Shown here: in pieces, positions 8,263 to 17,244 of the stretch | Layout of the letters: every line of letters starts with the position of its first letter | Position numbering within the stretch: position 1 is the first letter of the stretch | NCBI GenBank assembly: GCA_025358295.1 | Contig: JANYJY010000009.1 | Span: forward strand, 1-64,000 | Reading direction: 5' to 3' | Source: Gammaproteobacteria bacterium | GTDB lineage: Bacteria; Pseudomonadota; Gammaproteobacteria; Steroidobacterales; Steroidobacteraceae | Length of the DNA stretch: 64,000 bases | The notes under the pieces: model-generated | Databases searched by the model: none | Told to the model about the DNA's origin: nothing | What the model saw: only the letters and a program-made list of their open reading frames with translations | Program-made: the position numbers and the translations under genes

Positions 8263-9573
8263 TCAGATGGCCGCCGCAGCCTCGGCCTTGTACGGCAGCA
8301 GCCATAGGGCCGCCGCAGCGATCAATGAACCCGCGCCCATTGCCACGGCGACGAACTCGAGGCCATACCCGGAGCGAAACAGGAAGCCGGCAATGATCGG
8401 CGCGAGAAACGACCCCGCCCGGCCGAATCCCACCGTAAATCCCGTGCCGGTTGCTCGGACATGGGTCGGAAACACCTGCGCCATGATCCCGTACAGGCCG
8501 ACGACGCCGGCGTTGGTGAAGAATCCTGCCGCAGCACAGGCCATCGACAATTGCGCAAGATTGGCCTGGCCGCGGCCGAACAGCGCCACCATGACGGTCG
8601 ACAACACCAACACCAGCATGGTGAGATTTTTCAGACCAAAGCGCAGCGATAGCAAACCCAACACGGCGCCGCCCGTGGCCCCGCCGACATTCGCCCATAC
8701 CAAGACTCCGGCCGCGGACGATTGCGTAAAGCCCATATCGACCACGATCTTCGGGACCCATTTAAGGATGAAATAGAAGGTGGTGATGTGCAGAAAATAC
8801 GCCAGCGTCACCAGGACGGTTCCCCGTACCAACTCCGGACTGAAAATGTCGCCCACCGAGCGCGCGCGTGCTTCGGCGGCGACCGCCGGCAATTCGCCGA
8901 TCCCTGCGTGACCCATGCGGGCGAGACTACGATTCACGCCCGCGAGCGCGCCTGCAGGTTGGCGCTGGCATAGCCAGGAAACGGACTCCGGGACCAGCCA
9001 CCACACCAATGGAATGAAGGCCGCAGTGGCTGCCGCACCGAATTCGAATACGGCGCGCCAGTCGCCCTGCTTGAGCAGCAGTGCCGCAATCGAGCCGCCG
9101 ATCACCGCGCCGACGGGATAACCGATGGCCATCAAAGATACATTGACGCTGCGCCGGCGCGCGTTCGAGAACTCTGCGGCAACCGCATTGATGGTCGCCA
9201 ACATGCCGCCGATTCCTAGGCCCGTGAATACCCGCCAAAACGACAAGTCGAGCACACCGGTGGCGCGCGACGCCATGATCATCCCGGTTGTCATGAGAGC
9301 AAGGCAGCCGAGCAATGTGCGGCGTCTGCCGATGGTATCAGCGACGCCGCCGAGCAATACCGAGCCGAACCCCATACCAAGCAATTCCATCGACAGAACA
9401 ATGCCCAGCGCAGCGCGATCGATACCCCAATCACGCGCAATTCCCGGGGAGGCAAAACTGATGGCGAGCACGTCGAATCCATCGAGCGCGTTGAGGCCGA
9501 CCGTGATTGCAACCGCCGCGATCTGGATGGCGCTCATCGGGTTGCGGGCGATTGTTTCGCGCGGATCCACCAT
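8263..9573 (-). CDS. MFS transporter, aromatic acid:H+ symporter (AAHS) type
   Basis: The protein has 436 residues and about 12 membrane segments. It shows the DGFD motif in the first helix (NALDGFDVLAISFA), diagnostic for the AAHS branch (PcaK, BenK, MhpT), and the MFS loop motif GGVADTIGRRRTLL between helices 2 and 3. Such carriers import benzoate, hydroxybenzoate or phenylpropionate derivatives. The ATG at 9573 overlaps the TGA of the upstream MarR gene (TGATG), so regulator and transporter are coupled. An in-frame GTG one codon earlier is less likely. Confidence 0.9.
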   Translation of the reverse strand: MVDPRETIARNPMSAIQIAAVAITVGLNALDGFDVLAISFASPGIARDWGIDRAALGIVLSMELLGMGFGSVLLGGVADTIGRRRTLLGCLALMTTGMIMASRATGVLDLSFWRVFTGLGIGGMLATINAVAAEFSNARRRSVNVSLMAIGYPVGAVIGGSIAALLLKQGDWRAVFEFGAAATAAFIPLVWWLVPESVSWLCQRQPAGALAGVNRSLARMGHAGIGELPAVAAEARARSVGDIFSPELVRGTVLVTLAYFLHITTFYFILKWVPKIVVDMGFTQSSAAGVLVWANVGGATGGAVLGLLSLRFGLKNLTMLVLVLSTVMVALFGRGQANLAQLSMACAAAGFFTNAGVVGLYGIMAQVFPTHVRATGTGFTVGFGRAGSFLAPIIAGFLFRSGYGLEFVAVAMGAGSLIAAAALWLLPYKAEAAAAI

Positions 9574-10010
9574 CACTTAAGCTGCCCGGCGCCGGGCAAT
9601 GCCATCAAGCGTTCGAGCAGGCACAGCAACTGCTGGCGGCCCTCGTTGCCGAGCTGCGCCGTGACCCGGGCCTCGTGCACCGACTGTAATTCAGAGGCAT
9701 GCTGCAACAACGACCGGCCGCGAGGAGTGAGGCTCAGGGAATAGGTGCGTCCGTCCGTATCGGACTTGCGGCGTCGGACCAAGCCGCGATTCTCCAGATC
9801 GGCGATGGTTGCAACGAAGTTTGCCTTTTGAATGCCGAGCGCGGCCGACACGCTCGACTGGCTTGCACCCGGATTTTGGTCGATGGTCAACAGCACCGCG
9901 AATTGACCAGGCCGCAGGTTAAGTTTGGCCAGGGCGTGGTTGCAGTCTGCAAAAATGGTCTGCTGCGCGCGGCGCAACGCATAGCCTACATAGCCAGTGA
10001 GGGGCGTCAT
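9573..10010 (-). CDS. MarR-family transcriptional regulator (second copy)
   Basis: ATG 10010 is chosen because GGAG lies nine bases upstream and because it gives a 145-residue protein of normal MarR length. Longer in-frame starts would add about 50 unrelated residues. The helix-turn-helix contains LRPGQFAVLLTI and LGIQKANFVATIADLE, with the wing GRTYSLSLT. It is a paralogue of the regulator at 7685-8158. It overlaps the transporter start and probably controls uptake of the same kind of aromatic substrate. Confidence 0.88.
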   Translation of the reverse strand: MTPLTGYVGYALRRAQQTIFADCNHALAKLNLRPGQFAVLLTIDQNPGASQSSVSAALGIQKANFVATIADLENRGLVRRRKSDTDGRTYSLSLTPRGRSLLQHASELQSVHEARVTAQLGNEGRQQLLCLLERLMALPGAGQLK

Positions 10011-10403
10011 TTTCACGACTCCGTTCGTGGGCCGCGAGCGTCTGTTTTCTCCCATGGCCGGGGACGCATCACGAACTTCACCTGTCAGTGACATCGGCAG
10101 TGCCGACTCTTGGCCCCTGATGTTGCCGCGCCGGGTCGCGAAATACTCGACGCAGAGTGACATCGGACTGGCCGCTTCGGGCGGCCCGGACCCTTTTCGA
10201 AAGGCGGATTTCCCGTATATCCTATTGATTATATGAATGATTTGTAAGCACCCGCGGAACCAGCTCGCTGTTTGGCAAATAGCACGTATAAGCCAAAAGA
10301 ATTAGTTTGGAGAATTGATTGTTACGTATAACTAACTCCGCAACAAGTATGGGCTTGGAAGTACAACAAAGCTGATTCCCGCAAAAAACGGGGGAGTGGA
10401 TAT
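10011..10403. other. Divergent intergenic region between MarR and AraC genes
   Basis: These 393 bp hold no convincing gene. The left half is GC-rich and open in the MarR frame but without a ribosome site. The right half from about 10205 is AT-rich (TATATCC, GATTATATGAATG) and should contain both divergent promoters. A small hairpin CCCG-N7-CGGG lies at about 10377-10395, just before the AraC ribosome site GGGGGAG. A short palindrome CCTTTTCGAAAGG occurs near 10191-10203. No strong promoter could be fixed by eye. Confidence 0.5.
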
Positions 10404-11369
10404 ATGGCAAATATAGAGTCGTTCTCGACGATCGGTCTTGATCCGCGCCGTAAGCTGGCGTTCTGGAATGATCGGGCAAGCGAGAGCTTCTCGCCGCTGG
10501 TATCCGAGCCGGAAGATATCCGCGTTTTCAACGGCTCCATCGTTCGTGGGTCAATCGGCGACATGACCTTGGCGGAAGTGTTTTCGGACGCCCAGATCGT
10601 GCGCCATTCGCGCTCGCATGTGGCCCGCACCAAGGATTCCACGTTCTTTTTGCATCTGCAGCTCGAGGGCGAAAGCATCAGCCGCCAGGACGGGCGCGAG
10701 TCCGTTTTGCGCGTCGGGGACTTCACGCTTTGCGACAGCACGCGCCGTTACGAAATGATCTTCACCGGCGCGAACCGCATGTTGGTGTTAGGGATACCGA
10801 ACGCCACACTGCGCCGCCAAGTCAGCTGCCCCGAATGCCTCGCCGCCATTCCGATGTCAGGAGTGCGGGGCGCCAGCGGCCTCTTGTCGCAGTTGCTGCG
10901 CAACTATTGGAGCGAGTATCACAAGGGACTGGACGAGCAGACCGGGAGCCGCGTCGCGGTGGCCATTCTCGATCTCATCGGCGCGGCTTACGCCGATATG
11001 CCGCAGGCGTTGGCGGACCGCTCCTCGCTTGGCACCGCGCACCGCATCCGCATCATCAATTTTATCGAGGCGCACCTCAATGATCCGGATCTGACACCGA
11101 CCCGAATTGCGGAGGCCTGCAAGATGACTGCACGCTATTTGCATCATCTGTTCTCGGACCAGGACGAGACCGTCGCGCGCTACATTTTGCGCCGCCGGCT
11201 CGAAGCCTGTTCACGTGCCCTGCAGTCCGGAGCACAGCGGGGGCGCACGGTGACGGCGATTGCCTTCGACTATGGATTCAACAGCCCGACTCACTTCGGG
11301 CGCGTGTTCCGTGCAAAATACAATGTCACCCCGCGCGAATATCGACGCGCGAAGGCCGGCATCGCCTAG
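10404..11369 (+). CDS. AraC-family regulator with AraC-binding-like sensor domain
   Basis: The 321-residue protein starts at ATG 10404 after a strong GGGGGAG. The N-terminal part (about 1-190) resembles the ligand-binding domain of the FeaR/nitrilase-activator group (HLQLEGESISRQDGRE, VGDFTLCDSTRRYEM). The C-terminal AraC domain (about 215-318) has two helix-turn-helices, IAEACKMTARYLHHLFS and ITAIAF-type VTAIAFDYGFNSPTHFGRVFRAKY, ending in the hallmark PREYRR. It faces away from the MarR/transporter operon and may activate that operon or the aromatic genes on its other side. The inducer is unknown. Confidence 0.9.
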   Translation: MANIESFSTIGLDPRRKLAFWNDRASESFSPLVSEPEDIRVFNGSIVRGSIGDMTLAEVFSDAQIVRHSRSHVARTKDSTFFLHLQLEGESISRQDGRESVLRVGDFTLCDSTRRYEMIFTGANRMLVLGIPNATLRRQVSCPECLAAIPMSGVRGASGLLSQLLRNYWSEYHKGLDEQTGSRVAVAILDLIGAAYADMPQALADRSSLGTAHRIRIINFIEAHLNDPDLTPTRIAEACKMTARYLHHLFSDQDETVARYILRRRLEACSRALQSGAQRGRTVTAIAFDYGFNSPTHFGRVFRAKYNVTPREYRRAKAGIA

Positions 11370-11403
11370 CGCTCGCCGCCAGGGCGCGCACGCGAGCCGG
11401 CGC

Positions 11404-11664
11404 CTATTCCAACAGCGCGTGCCCCTTGGGCAATTGATGTGCGTACCAGCTCGCGAGCCTATGCCGAATCGTCTTCTCGCTCACCTGATCTTCAGGCATC
11501 GGGGCAATGATCTTGTCGTGCACCAGCAGGCGATAGACGTAAAGAGCCTTGTCGCTTGCAGAATCCGTGGCTTCGAATTCCACGGCGCCGCGCCCTTCAG
11601 CGTACTGCACGCCGGCCAGCAAGGCTGCCTTGAACAATTCCGCCTCGTGCTTGAGCTTCTTCAT
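11404..11664 (-). CDS. Small conserved protein of unknown function (possibly DUF5062)
   Basis: From ATG 11664 the protein has 86 residues beginning MKKLKHEAELFKAALL. The sequence, with YVYRLLVHDKIIAPMPEDQ in the middle and a C-terminal HRLASWYAHQLPKGH, resembles a short gammaproteobacterial family of unknown function that I recall as DUF5062. It has no signal peptide or membrane segment and looks mostly helical. An ATG three codons earlier (11673) is possible; neither start has a clear ribosome site. It sits alone between a regulator and a secreted amidohydrolase. Confidence 0.7.
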   Translation of the reverse strand: MKKLKHEAELFKAALLAGVQYAEGRGAVEFEATDSASDKALYVYRLLVHDKIIAPMPEDQVSEKTIRHRLASWYAHQLPKGHALLE

Positions 11665-11795
11665 CCGGCACATAGTACCGCGACCTGAATCGCCTTGTAC
11701 CATCCGCAATCGCCGCGCCCTGCCGCCGACTCTGGCGCCTCCCTGAGTTTTCCTCCAGACTCGAACCGGTCAACAATTCAAGCGACGGGTGGGCG

Positions 11796-13070
11796 ATGAA
11801 ACTCTGCGCAATCCTGGGATGTCTCGCCGCTCTGTGCGGTCAATTTGCGGCGCACGCAGACAGCACCGTCACGGCAATTCGCGCGGGACATCTCATCGAC
11901 ACCGAGTCGGGCCGAATGCTCGGCGCACAGACCATAGTCGTCAGGGACGGATTCATCTCTGTCGTCGGCACGGCCGTCGACATACCCGCGGGCGCACATG
12001 TCGTGGACTTGAGCGCCTACACGGTGCTGCCGGGTCTGATCGATGCGCATACCCACCTGACCATTGACGGCAGAAATCAGGACCCGCTCGCAGAACTCGA
12101 TCATACCGCCGCCGAACGGGCATTCGGATCGCTGCCGAACGCCCGCGCCGTGCTGCTCGCAGGCTTCACGACCGTGCGTGATCTGGGCTCGTATCGGGCC
12201 CTGATCGATGTTGCGCTCCGGGATGCAATCAATCGCGGCGATGCCGTCGGACCGCGCATGTACGTTGCGGGAGCCTATGTCACCATCACCGGCGGAGCCG
12301 GCGCCGTCACCGGCTTTGCGCCGGATGTCACTCTTCCCTGGGACCTGCGCTACGGTACCGCCAATTCTCCCGGTGAAGTGCGCGAGCGCATCAGGGCACT
12401 CGCAGGCCAGCGCGTCGATGTGATCAAAATGTTCGCCACCGGCGCCATCCTGACCCACAACAGCAGTCCAGCGGGCCGCGAGGCAACAGCGGAGGAACTC
12501 GCCGCCGCCGTCGATGAGGCGCGTAACTTCGGTCTCAAGGTGGCGGTGCATGCTCATGGTGCCGAGGGCATCAAGGCAGCCATTCGGGCGGGCGCGGCGT
12601 CCATCGAGCATGGCACGCTCATGGACGATGAAGGGCGCTCGCTCATGAAACAGCACGGCACCTACCTCGTGCCGACGTTGGAAGTCCGCGAGTGCGTCGG
12701 CAGCAACTATCCGCCGGAATTTGTGGGCAAGGCGAATCAGGTCTTGACGGCGCAGCTGCAAAATTTCCGCAAAGCGGTCAATGCGGGAGTAAAAATCGCC
12801 TTCGGCACCGATATTGGCGTCTGCCCATTCGGCCGCAACGGCCGTGAGTTCGATTTCATGGTCCAGAACGGCATGACGCCGATGCAGGCGATTCAATCGG
12901 CCACGGTTGCCGATGCCGATCTGCTCGGAATCTCGGACAAGGTAGGTTCCATCAAGGCCGGAAAACTTGCCGACATCATTGCCGTCCGCGGCGACCCGCT
13001 GGCCAACGTGCGGCTGCTCGAGAATGTCGGCTTCGTGATGAAACAGGGCGTGATCTATAAACAAGACTGA
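11796..13070 (+). CDS. Secreted amidohydrolase, imidazolonepropionase-like / Xaa-Pro-type dipeptidase family
   Basis: The 424-residue protein begins with a signal peptide (MKLCAILGCLAALCGQFAAHA). Metal ligands of the amidohydrolase superfamily are visible: DAHTHLT near residue 85, VAVHAHG near 250, SIEHGT near 272 and FGTDIGVC near 335, with a C-terminal beta-sandwich (AGKLADIIAVRGDPL). This is the subgroup often annotated as prolidase or imidazolonepropionase-like, several members of which hydrolyse dipeptides. It is probably periplasmic. The gene stands alone on the plus strand. Confidence 0.87.
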   Translation: MKLCAILGCLAALCGQFAAHADSTVTAIRAGHLIDTESGRMLGAQTIVVRDGFISVVGTAVDIPAGAHVVDLSAYTVLPGLIDAHTHLTIDGRNQDPLAELDHTAAERAFGSLPNARAVLLAGFTTVRDLGSYRALIDVALRDAINRGDAVGPRMYVAGAYVTITGGAGAVTGFAPDVTLPWDLRYGTANSPGEVRERIRALAGQRVDVIKMFATGAILTHNSSPAGREATAEELAAAVDEARNFGLKVAVHAHGAEGIKAAIRAGAASIEHGTLMDDEGRSLMKQHGTYLVPTLEVRECVGSNYPPEFVGKANQVLTAQLQNFRKAVNAGVKIAFGTDIGVCPFGRNGREFDFMVQNGMTPMQAIQSATVADADLLGISDKVGSIKAGKLADIIAVRGDPLANVRLLENVGFVMKQGVIYKQD

Positions 13071-13086
13071 GCGAGCCTGCAATAGA

Positions 13087-15252
13087 TCAGGGTGTCGCGG
13101 TCTCGAGCTTTTTGTCCTCGTTGGCGCGATGGATCACGTAGGCACGAATCCTTTCCAGCTCCTGCGGCGAAACTTCGTCTTTGAACGCGACCATGCCCTT
13201 GTCGACGCGGGCTCCCTGGCGCGCAATCAGGTCGAACGCCGCGGACTCCTTGATCAATACGGAGTATCGCAGGTCGGGCAGCACGCCCGAGCCCGTCGCA
13301 CTATCGCCATGACAGCTGGAGCATTATCGGTGATACAACGCTTTACCCGCCGTCACGGTGGACGCGCTTGCCGTATCCGGCGGCGGATCCAACACGGCAG
13401 GAGTCGCGCTAGGCAACGCCGGCAGTGCCGCGCTTCCGCCCAGCTTGTAAACCAGCACACGCGGTAGATTCGACGCGACATGCGAATCGCGCGCCAGTTC
13501 GCCGGCGGCCAGGCCGAAGGCTCCGCCCCAACCCACCTCGATCGCCACATACTGTGCGCCGTCCACCAGGTAGGAAATGGGCGCGGCGAGCACCCCTGCC
13601 TGAGTCTCCGCGGACCAGAGCCGCTCGCCAGTATCGGCGCGGTAAGCCACGAAGTTGCCCATGCCGTTGCCCTGGAACACCAGGCCGCCTGCGGTCGACA
13701 GCACACCACCGTTCCAAGGACGCCCGAGTTCTACCCGCCAAACCTCTTTACGCGCAATTGGGTCCCAGGCTGCCAGATGTCCTTTGAGACCGCTCTTGAT
13801 GAAGGCTTTGATCTGCGCATCCTGGGGCAGGCTCCCTGCGTTGAAATCCACTCCCGTGTTCCACGCCAGCCGATGCAGCGTGCTGCTTTTTTCAGGGATG
13901 AAGGGAAAGGACAATTCGGTGACCGGTATGTAGACCAGATTGGTCGCCGGACTGAATGACATCGGTTGCCAGCTATGCCCTCCGCCCGGACCCGGCATCG
14001 CGACAAAGGGTTTGCCGCTCTCGCTATAGCGCGCCGCACTGTCGATTTGGGGCCGACCGGTTTTTAAGTCCACGCTCTTGGCCCAGTTGGTGACGGTATA
14101 GGGGTCCGCCGACAGCAGTTCGCCGCTCGAGCGATCCAACACATAAAAAAAGCCGTTCTTCGGCGCCTGCATGATAACGCTGCGCATGGTGCCGCCAATT
14201 TTCAGGTCGGCCAATATCAACGGTGAACAGGCGTCGAAATCCCATTCATCTCCCGGCGTCGTCTGATAGTGCCAGACGTACTCCCCCGAATCCGCTTTCA
14301 ATGCCACGATCGATGACAGGTACAGTGCGTCGCCGCGCACCTTGGCGCGATTCCACGGCGTGCCATTGCCGACGCCGATATAGATCAAATCCAGAGCCGG
14401 GTCATAGACGATGGAATCCCATACCGGGCCTCCGCCGCCCAATGTCCACCAATCGCCGCTCCAAGTCTTCACCGCTTTTTCCAGCGCCGCACTTTCGAAC
14501 GGCTGGGATGGATTGCCGGGCACAGTGTAGAAGCGCCAAATCTGTTTGCCGCTGTCGGCAGCGTATGCCGTGATGTAGCCGCGCATGCCCATTTCGGCGC
14601 CGCCATTGCCGATCAGCACCATCCCCTTCACGACACGCGGCGCTCCGGTGATGGTGTAGCGAGCGCCCGGCGTCACGGTCATGACTTCCCAAGCCGGCCT
14701 GCCGCTGGCGGCATCCAATGCGATCAAACGGCCGTCGAGCGTGCCCAGGAAAATTCGGCCCTGCCACGCCGCGACGCCGCGATTGACGGCGTCGCAACAG
14801 GCGTTGACGGCAACTTGCCCGGGCACCTTGGGGTCGTACGTCCAAAGCGGCGCACCGGTTTTCGCATCGAGGGCAAACACCTTGCTCCAGGCACTGGTGA
14901 CGTACATGACGCCGTCGATAACCAATGGCGTCGATTCTTGGCCGCGGTGCGGCGCATCCAGGTCATAGGACCAGGCAAGACCGAGCTGCCTCACATTGCT
15001 TGCTGCAATATATTGCAAGGGGCTGTAGTGCTGTTCGCCATAATTCCGGCCCGATGCCATCCAGTTGCCGGGCTCCTTGTCCGCTGCCATCAATCGTGCG
15101 GCATCCACGGCGGCCGCGGACATCACGACCGGCGCAGCGACCAACGCCCCGGCTGGCGCGCCGAGCGGCGCAATTTGCCCGCTGCAGCCGGCAACCATGA
15201 GCACGGCCGCCGCGGCAGTGCGGCGCGCACTGCTGTCGACATTTGCGTTCAC
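13087..15252 (-). pseudogene. PQQ-dependent dehydrogenase (quinohaemoprotein type), interrupted by an in-frame TAA before its cytochrome c domain
   Basis: The first 642 codons (13324-15252) encode a signal sequence with a lipobox-like MVAGC, then an eight-bladed PQQ propeller with tryptophan repeats (WTYDPK, WHYQTT, WRVELG), the adjacent-Cys motif NACCDAVNRG and the catalytic region GDEWDFDA. TAA at 13324-13326 then stops translation. In the same frame the sequence continues directly with CSSCHGD, a haem c motif, and 78 residues of cytochrome domain with a likely Met ligand (KGMVAF), ending at 13087. Intact relatives read through this position, often with Tyr before the CxxCH, so TAT or TAC to TAA is the simplest change. 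The truncated protein might still bind PQQ but would lack its electron outlet. Sequencing error is possible. The intact family oxidises alcohols in the periplasm. Confidence 0.88.
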
Positions 15253-15346
15253 GGGCGATTCTCCACTGGCATGACCATCGAACTAAAGTCCTATGAAGCG
15301 CTACGCCTCGGCCCATGGGCTCAACCGATGATGAGCTGCGATACGA

Positions 15347-15961
15347 TCAGGAGGGAAGCTCGTCTGACCTCCCCGCCAGCACGGCACGAACTGTGGCGGC
15401 CAGTCCCGACCAGTCCCCTTTCCTGCGAAATCCGCTGCTGAGTTCTATCTGCACGCCGGCGCCGGAACGGCCCCGGTTGCAGATGTTGCGAGTATCTATG
15501 CCCGGGTAACGATGGCCCTCGGTCAGGAACGAGATTTCGGCCGCCCGCAGCGACCTCGCAACAATAAGCTTCAGTCGCTCGTCCAGACCTCCGAGCAGCA
15601 CGTCCGGGCCGCTCGCCGCGTAGCCATGAACGGCGATAATGGTGTCGCAGCCTGCGATGAGCTCGAGCGCACGCGGCTCGTCAAAACGGTGGCTGGCGAG
15701 ATGCAGACAGTCGAAATTATCGCCGCTGGGCCGCAAACCCTCGAACAGATACAGTCGATGATCATCGCCGGCGATCAGGCGCGCGATCTCGGAAGTGCGC
15801 CCTTCAATCCGGCCGCCGTGAGGCGCGATCACGGCCACGCGGGAACGTGGACGAGGGATGACTTCCACGGCGTAGTCCACGCCCTCCACATACTGGCCGG
15901 CAAGATCTTCGAAGCCGCGATAACCGTCGGACCGGACCGGTTTGCGCTCCGGCTGGGTCAT
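15347..15961 (-). CDS. Poly-gamma-glutamate hydrolase family protein (DUF867/PghP/YjqB-like)
   Basis: ATG 15961 overlaps the TGA of the upstream gene (TGATG) and gives 204 residues. The sequence has the zinc-peptidase-like segments APHGGRIEGRTSEIA, HLASHRFDEP, VHGYA and the C-terminal VQIELSSGFR, matching the PghP/YjqB/YndL family, whose founding phage member hydrolyses poly-gamma-glutamate. No signal peptide is seen, so it acts in the cytoplasm unless released otherwise. Translational coupling to a MetE-like methyltransferase is unusual, and poly-gamma-glutamate may not be the true substrate here. A gamma-glutamyl tail, as on folates, would fit the neighbour; that is speculation. Confidence 0.82.
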   Translation of the reverse strand: MTQPERKPVRSDGYRGFEDLAGQYVEGVDYAVEVIPRPRSRVAVIAPHGGRIEGRTSEIARLIAGDDHRLYLFEGLRPSGDNFDCLHLASHRFDEPRALELIAGCDTIIAVHGYAASGPDVLLGGLDERLKLIVARSLRAAEISFLTEGHRYPGIDTRNICNRGRSGAGVQIELSSGFRRKGDWSGLAATVRAVLAGRSDELPS

Positions 15962-17130
15962 CACGTATCGCCCCACACCTCGCGCGCCACGCGTACGACC
16001 AATTCCAGCTTTCGCCATTGCTCGGATTCGGAAACCGCATTGCCGTGATGCGTGCTTGAGAATCCACACTGCGGCGACAAGCAAAGACGGTCCGCAGACA
16101 CGTAGACCCCGGCGGCGTCGATGCGGCGCTTGATCTCATCGGCACTCTCGATTGCGCCTTGTTTGGTCGTAACGAGCCCAAGGACCGCCTTCTTCCCGGC
16201 AGGCAGATAGCGCAACGGCTCGAAGGATCCGGCGCGGGCAGAGTCGAACTCCATGAAAAAGCCGTCCACATCGATGGAAAACATGGCTTCTGCGACCGCT
16301 TCATAGCCGCCTTCCGCAACCCAGGAGCTGCGGAAGTTTCCGCGACAAGTGTGCATGGTGACCGTCATAGTTGCCGGACGGCCGCGCAATGCGGCGTTGA
16401 CTGCAGCCACGAATGTGCGCGGCAAAACGTCGGGGTCATCGCCGTTGAGACGGCAGGTCTCGCGAAATTTTGGATCGCACAAATAGGCAAACGACACATC
16501 GTCGAGTTGCAGATAGGTGCAGCCGCGATCCGCAAAGAACTGAATCGCGTTCCGATACGCGATGGCAACATCGGTCCAGAATTCCGCAAGATCCGGGTAT
16601 ACCGCCTTGGAAACCGCGTTGCGGCCGCCGCGCATGTACAGCATGGAGGGCGACGGAATGGTCACCTTGGCGGTCACGCCGCCGGCGCGCGGTGCACTGC
16701 CGCCATCCCGGTCCACGACGGCGGCCTGTAGATAGGCGAATGCATCGGTCATGATGGGTTTGGTGCACGCAATCCTCCCGGTCACGGTGGCCATCGGCGG
16801 TTGCTCGTCGGTGCCGCCGAAGCGATTCTGCTCCCGCATCGAGACTATGGTGACGCCGTCCAGCTGAGCCAGAAAATCGATATGCCAATAGTCCCGGCGC
16901 AGTTCGCCATCCGTGATCGAACGCAGGCCGAGCGACCGCTGCTTCCCGACGATCTGCAGAATGCACTCATCTTCAACGGCACGCAGCGCCACTGCCGACA
17001 GCGCCCCCTGCTTGAATTGCGAGCGGGCAGCGACCAGAACCGCCGGCCGCAGCAAGCTGCCGACTTGATCGGCTCGATACGGTGGTTTCATCGCGTGCGC
17101 GGTAGGTTCGGCGTAATGCGAGCCAAGCAT
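15961..17130 (-). CDS. Cobalamin-independent methionine synthase-like protein (MetE C-terminal domain, YxjG/YxjH type)
   Basis: The protein has 389 residues. It begins close to the conserved RADQVGSLLRP and carries the four zinc/homocysteine ligands of the MetE catalytic barrel: His and Cys in TMHTCRGN, Glu in FFMEFDS and Cys in LSPQCGF. It lacks the N-terminal half of full MetE, as in YxjG/YxjH-type enzymes that methylate homocysteine or related thiols with folate or another donor. ATG 17130 is supported by AGAGGA seven bases upstream; a start at 17091 is the alternative. The gene is transcribed divergently from a LysR regulator 114 bp away, which probably controls it. Confidence 0.88.
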   Translation of the reverse strand: MLGSHYAEPTAHAMKPPYRADQVGSLLRPAVLVAARSQFKQGALSAVALRAVEDECILQIVGKQRSLGLRSITDGELRRDYWHIDFLAQLDGVTIVSMREQNRFGGTDEQPPMATVTGRIACTKPIMTDAFAYLQAAVVDRDGGSAPRAGGVTAKVTIPSPSMLYMRGGRNAVSKAVYPDLAEFWTDVAIAYRNAIQFFADRGCTYLQLDDVSFAYLCDPKFRETCRLNGDDPDVLPRTFVAAVNAALRGRPATMTVTMHTCRGNFRSSWVAEGGYEAVAEAMFSIDVDGFFMEFDSARAGSFEPLRYLPAGKKAVLGLVTTKQGAIESADEIKRRIDAAGVYVSADRLCLSPQCGFSSTHHGNAVSESEQWRKLELVVRVAREVWGDT

Positions 17131-17244
17131 GGTGCGGTCCTCTCAGAGCAATGCCTTGGAGCATACCCTCCAGCAGGCAGGCAAGGCGATATGTTGCCGG
17201 CCGCGATCTGCTAAAATAACGGGTCGTTTCTGCCAGTAGCGTGC

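Noticed and set aside
10011-10163. N-terminal extension of the second MarR protein
   Set aside because: The extra 51 residues have no MarR similarity, and ATG 10010 has a proper ribosome site and gives the normal length.
11778-13082. 434-codon open frame on the minus strand opposite the secreted amidohydrolase
   Set aside because: It is antisense to a gene with signal peptide and complete metal-binding motifs, and has no domain of its own.
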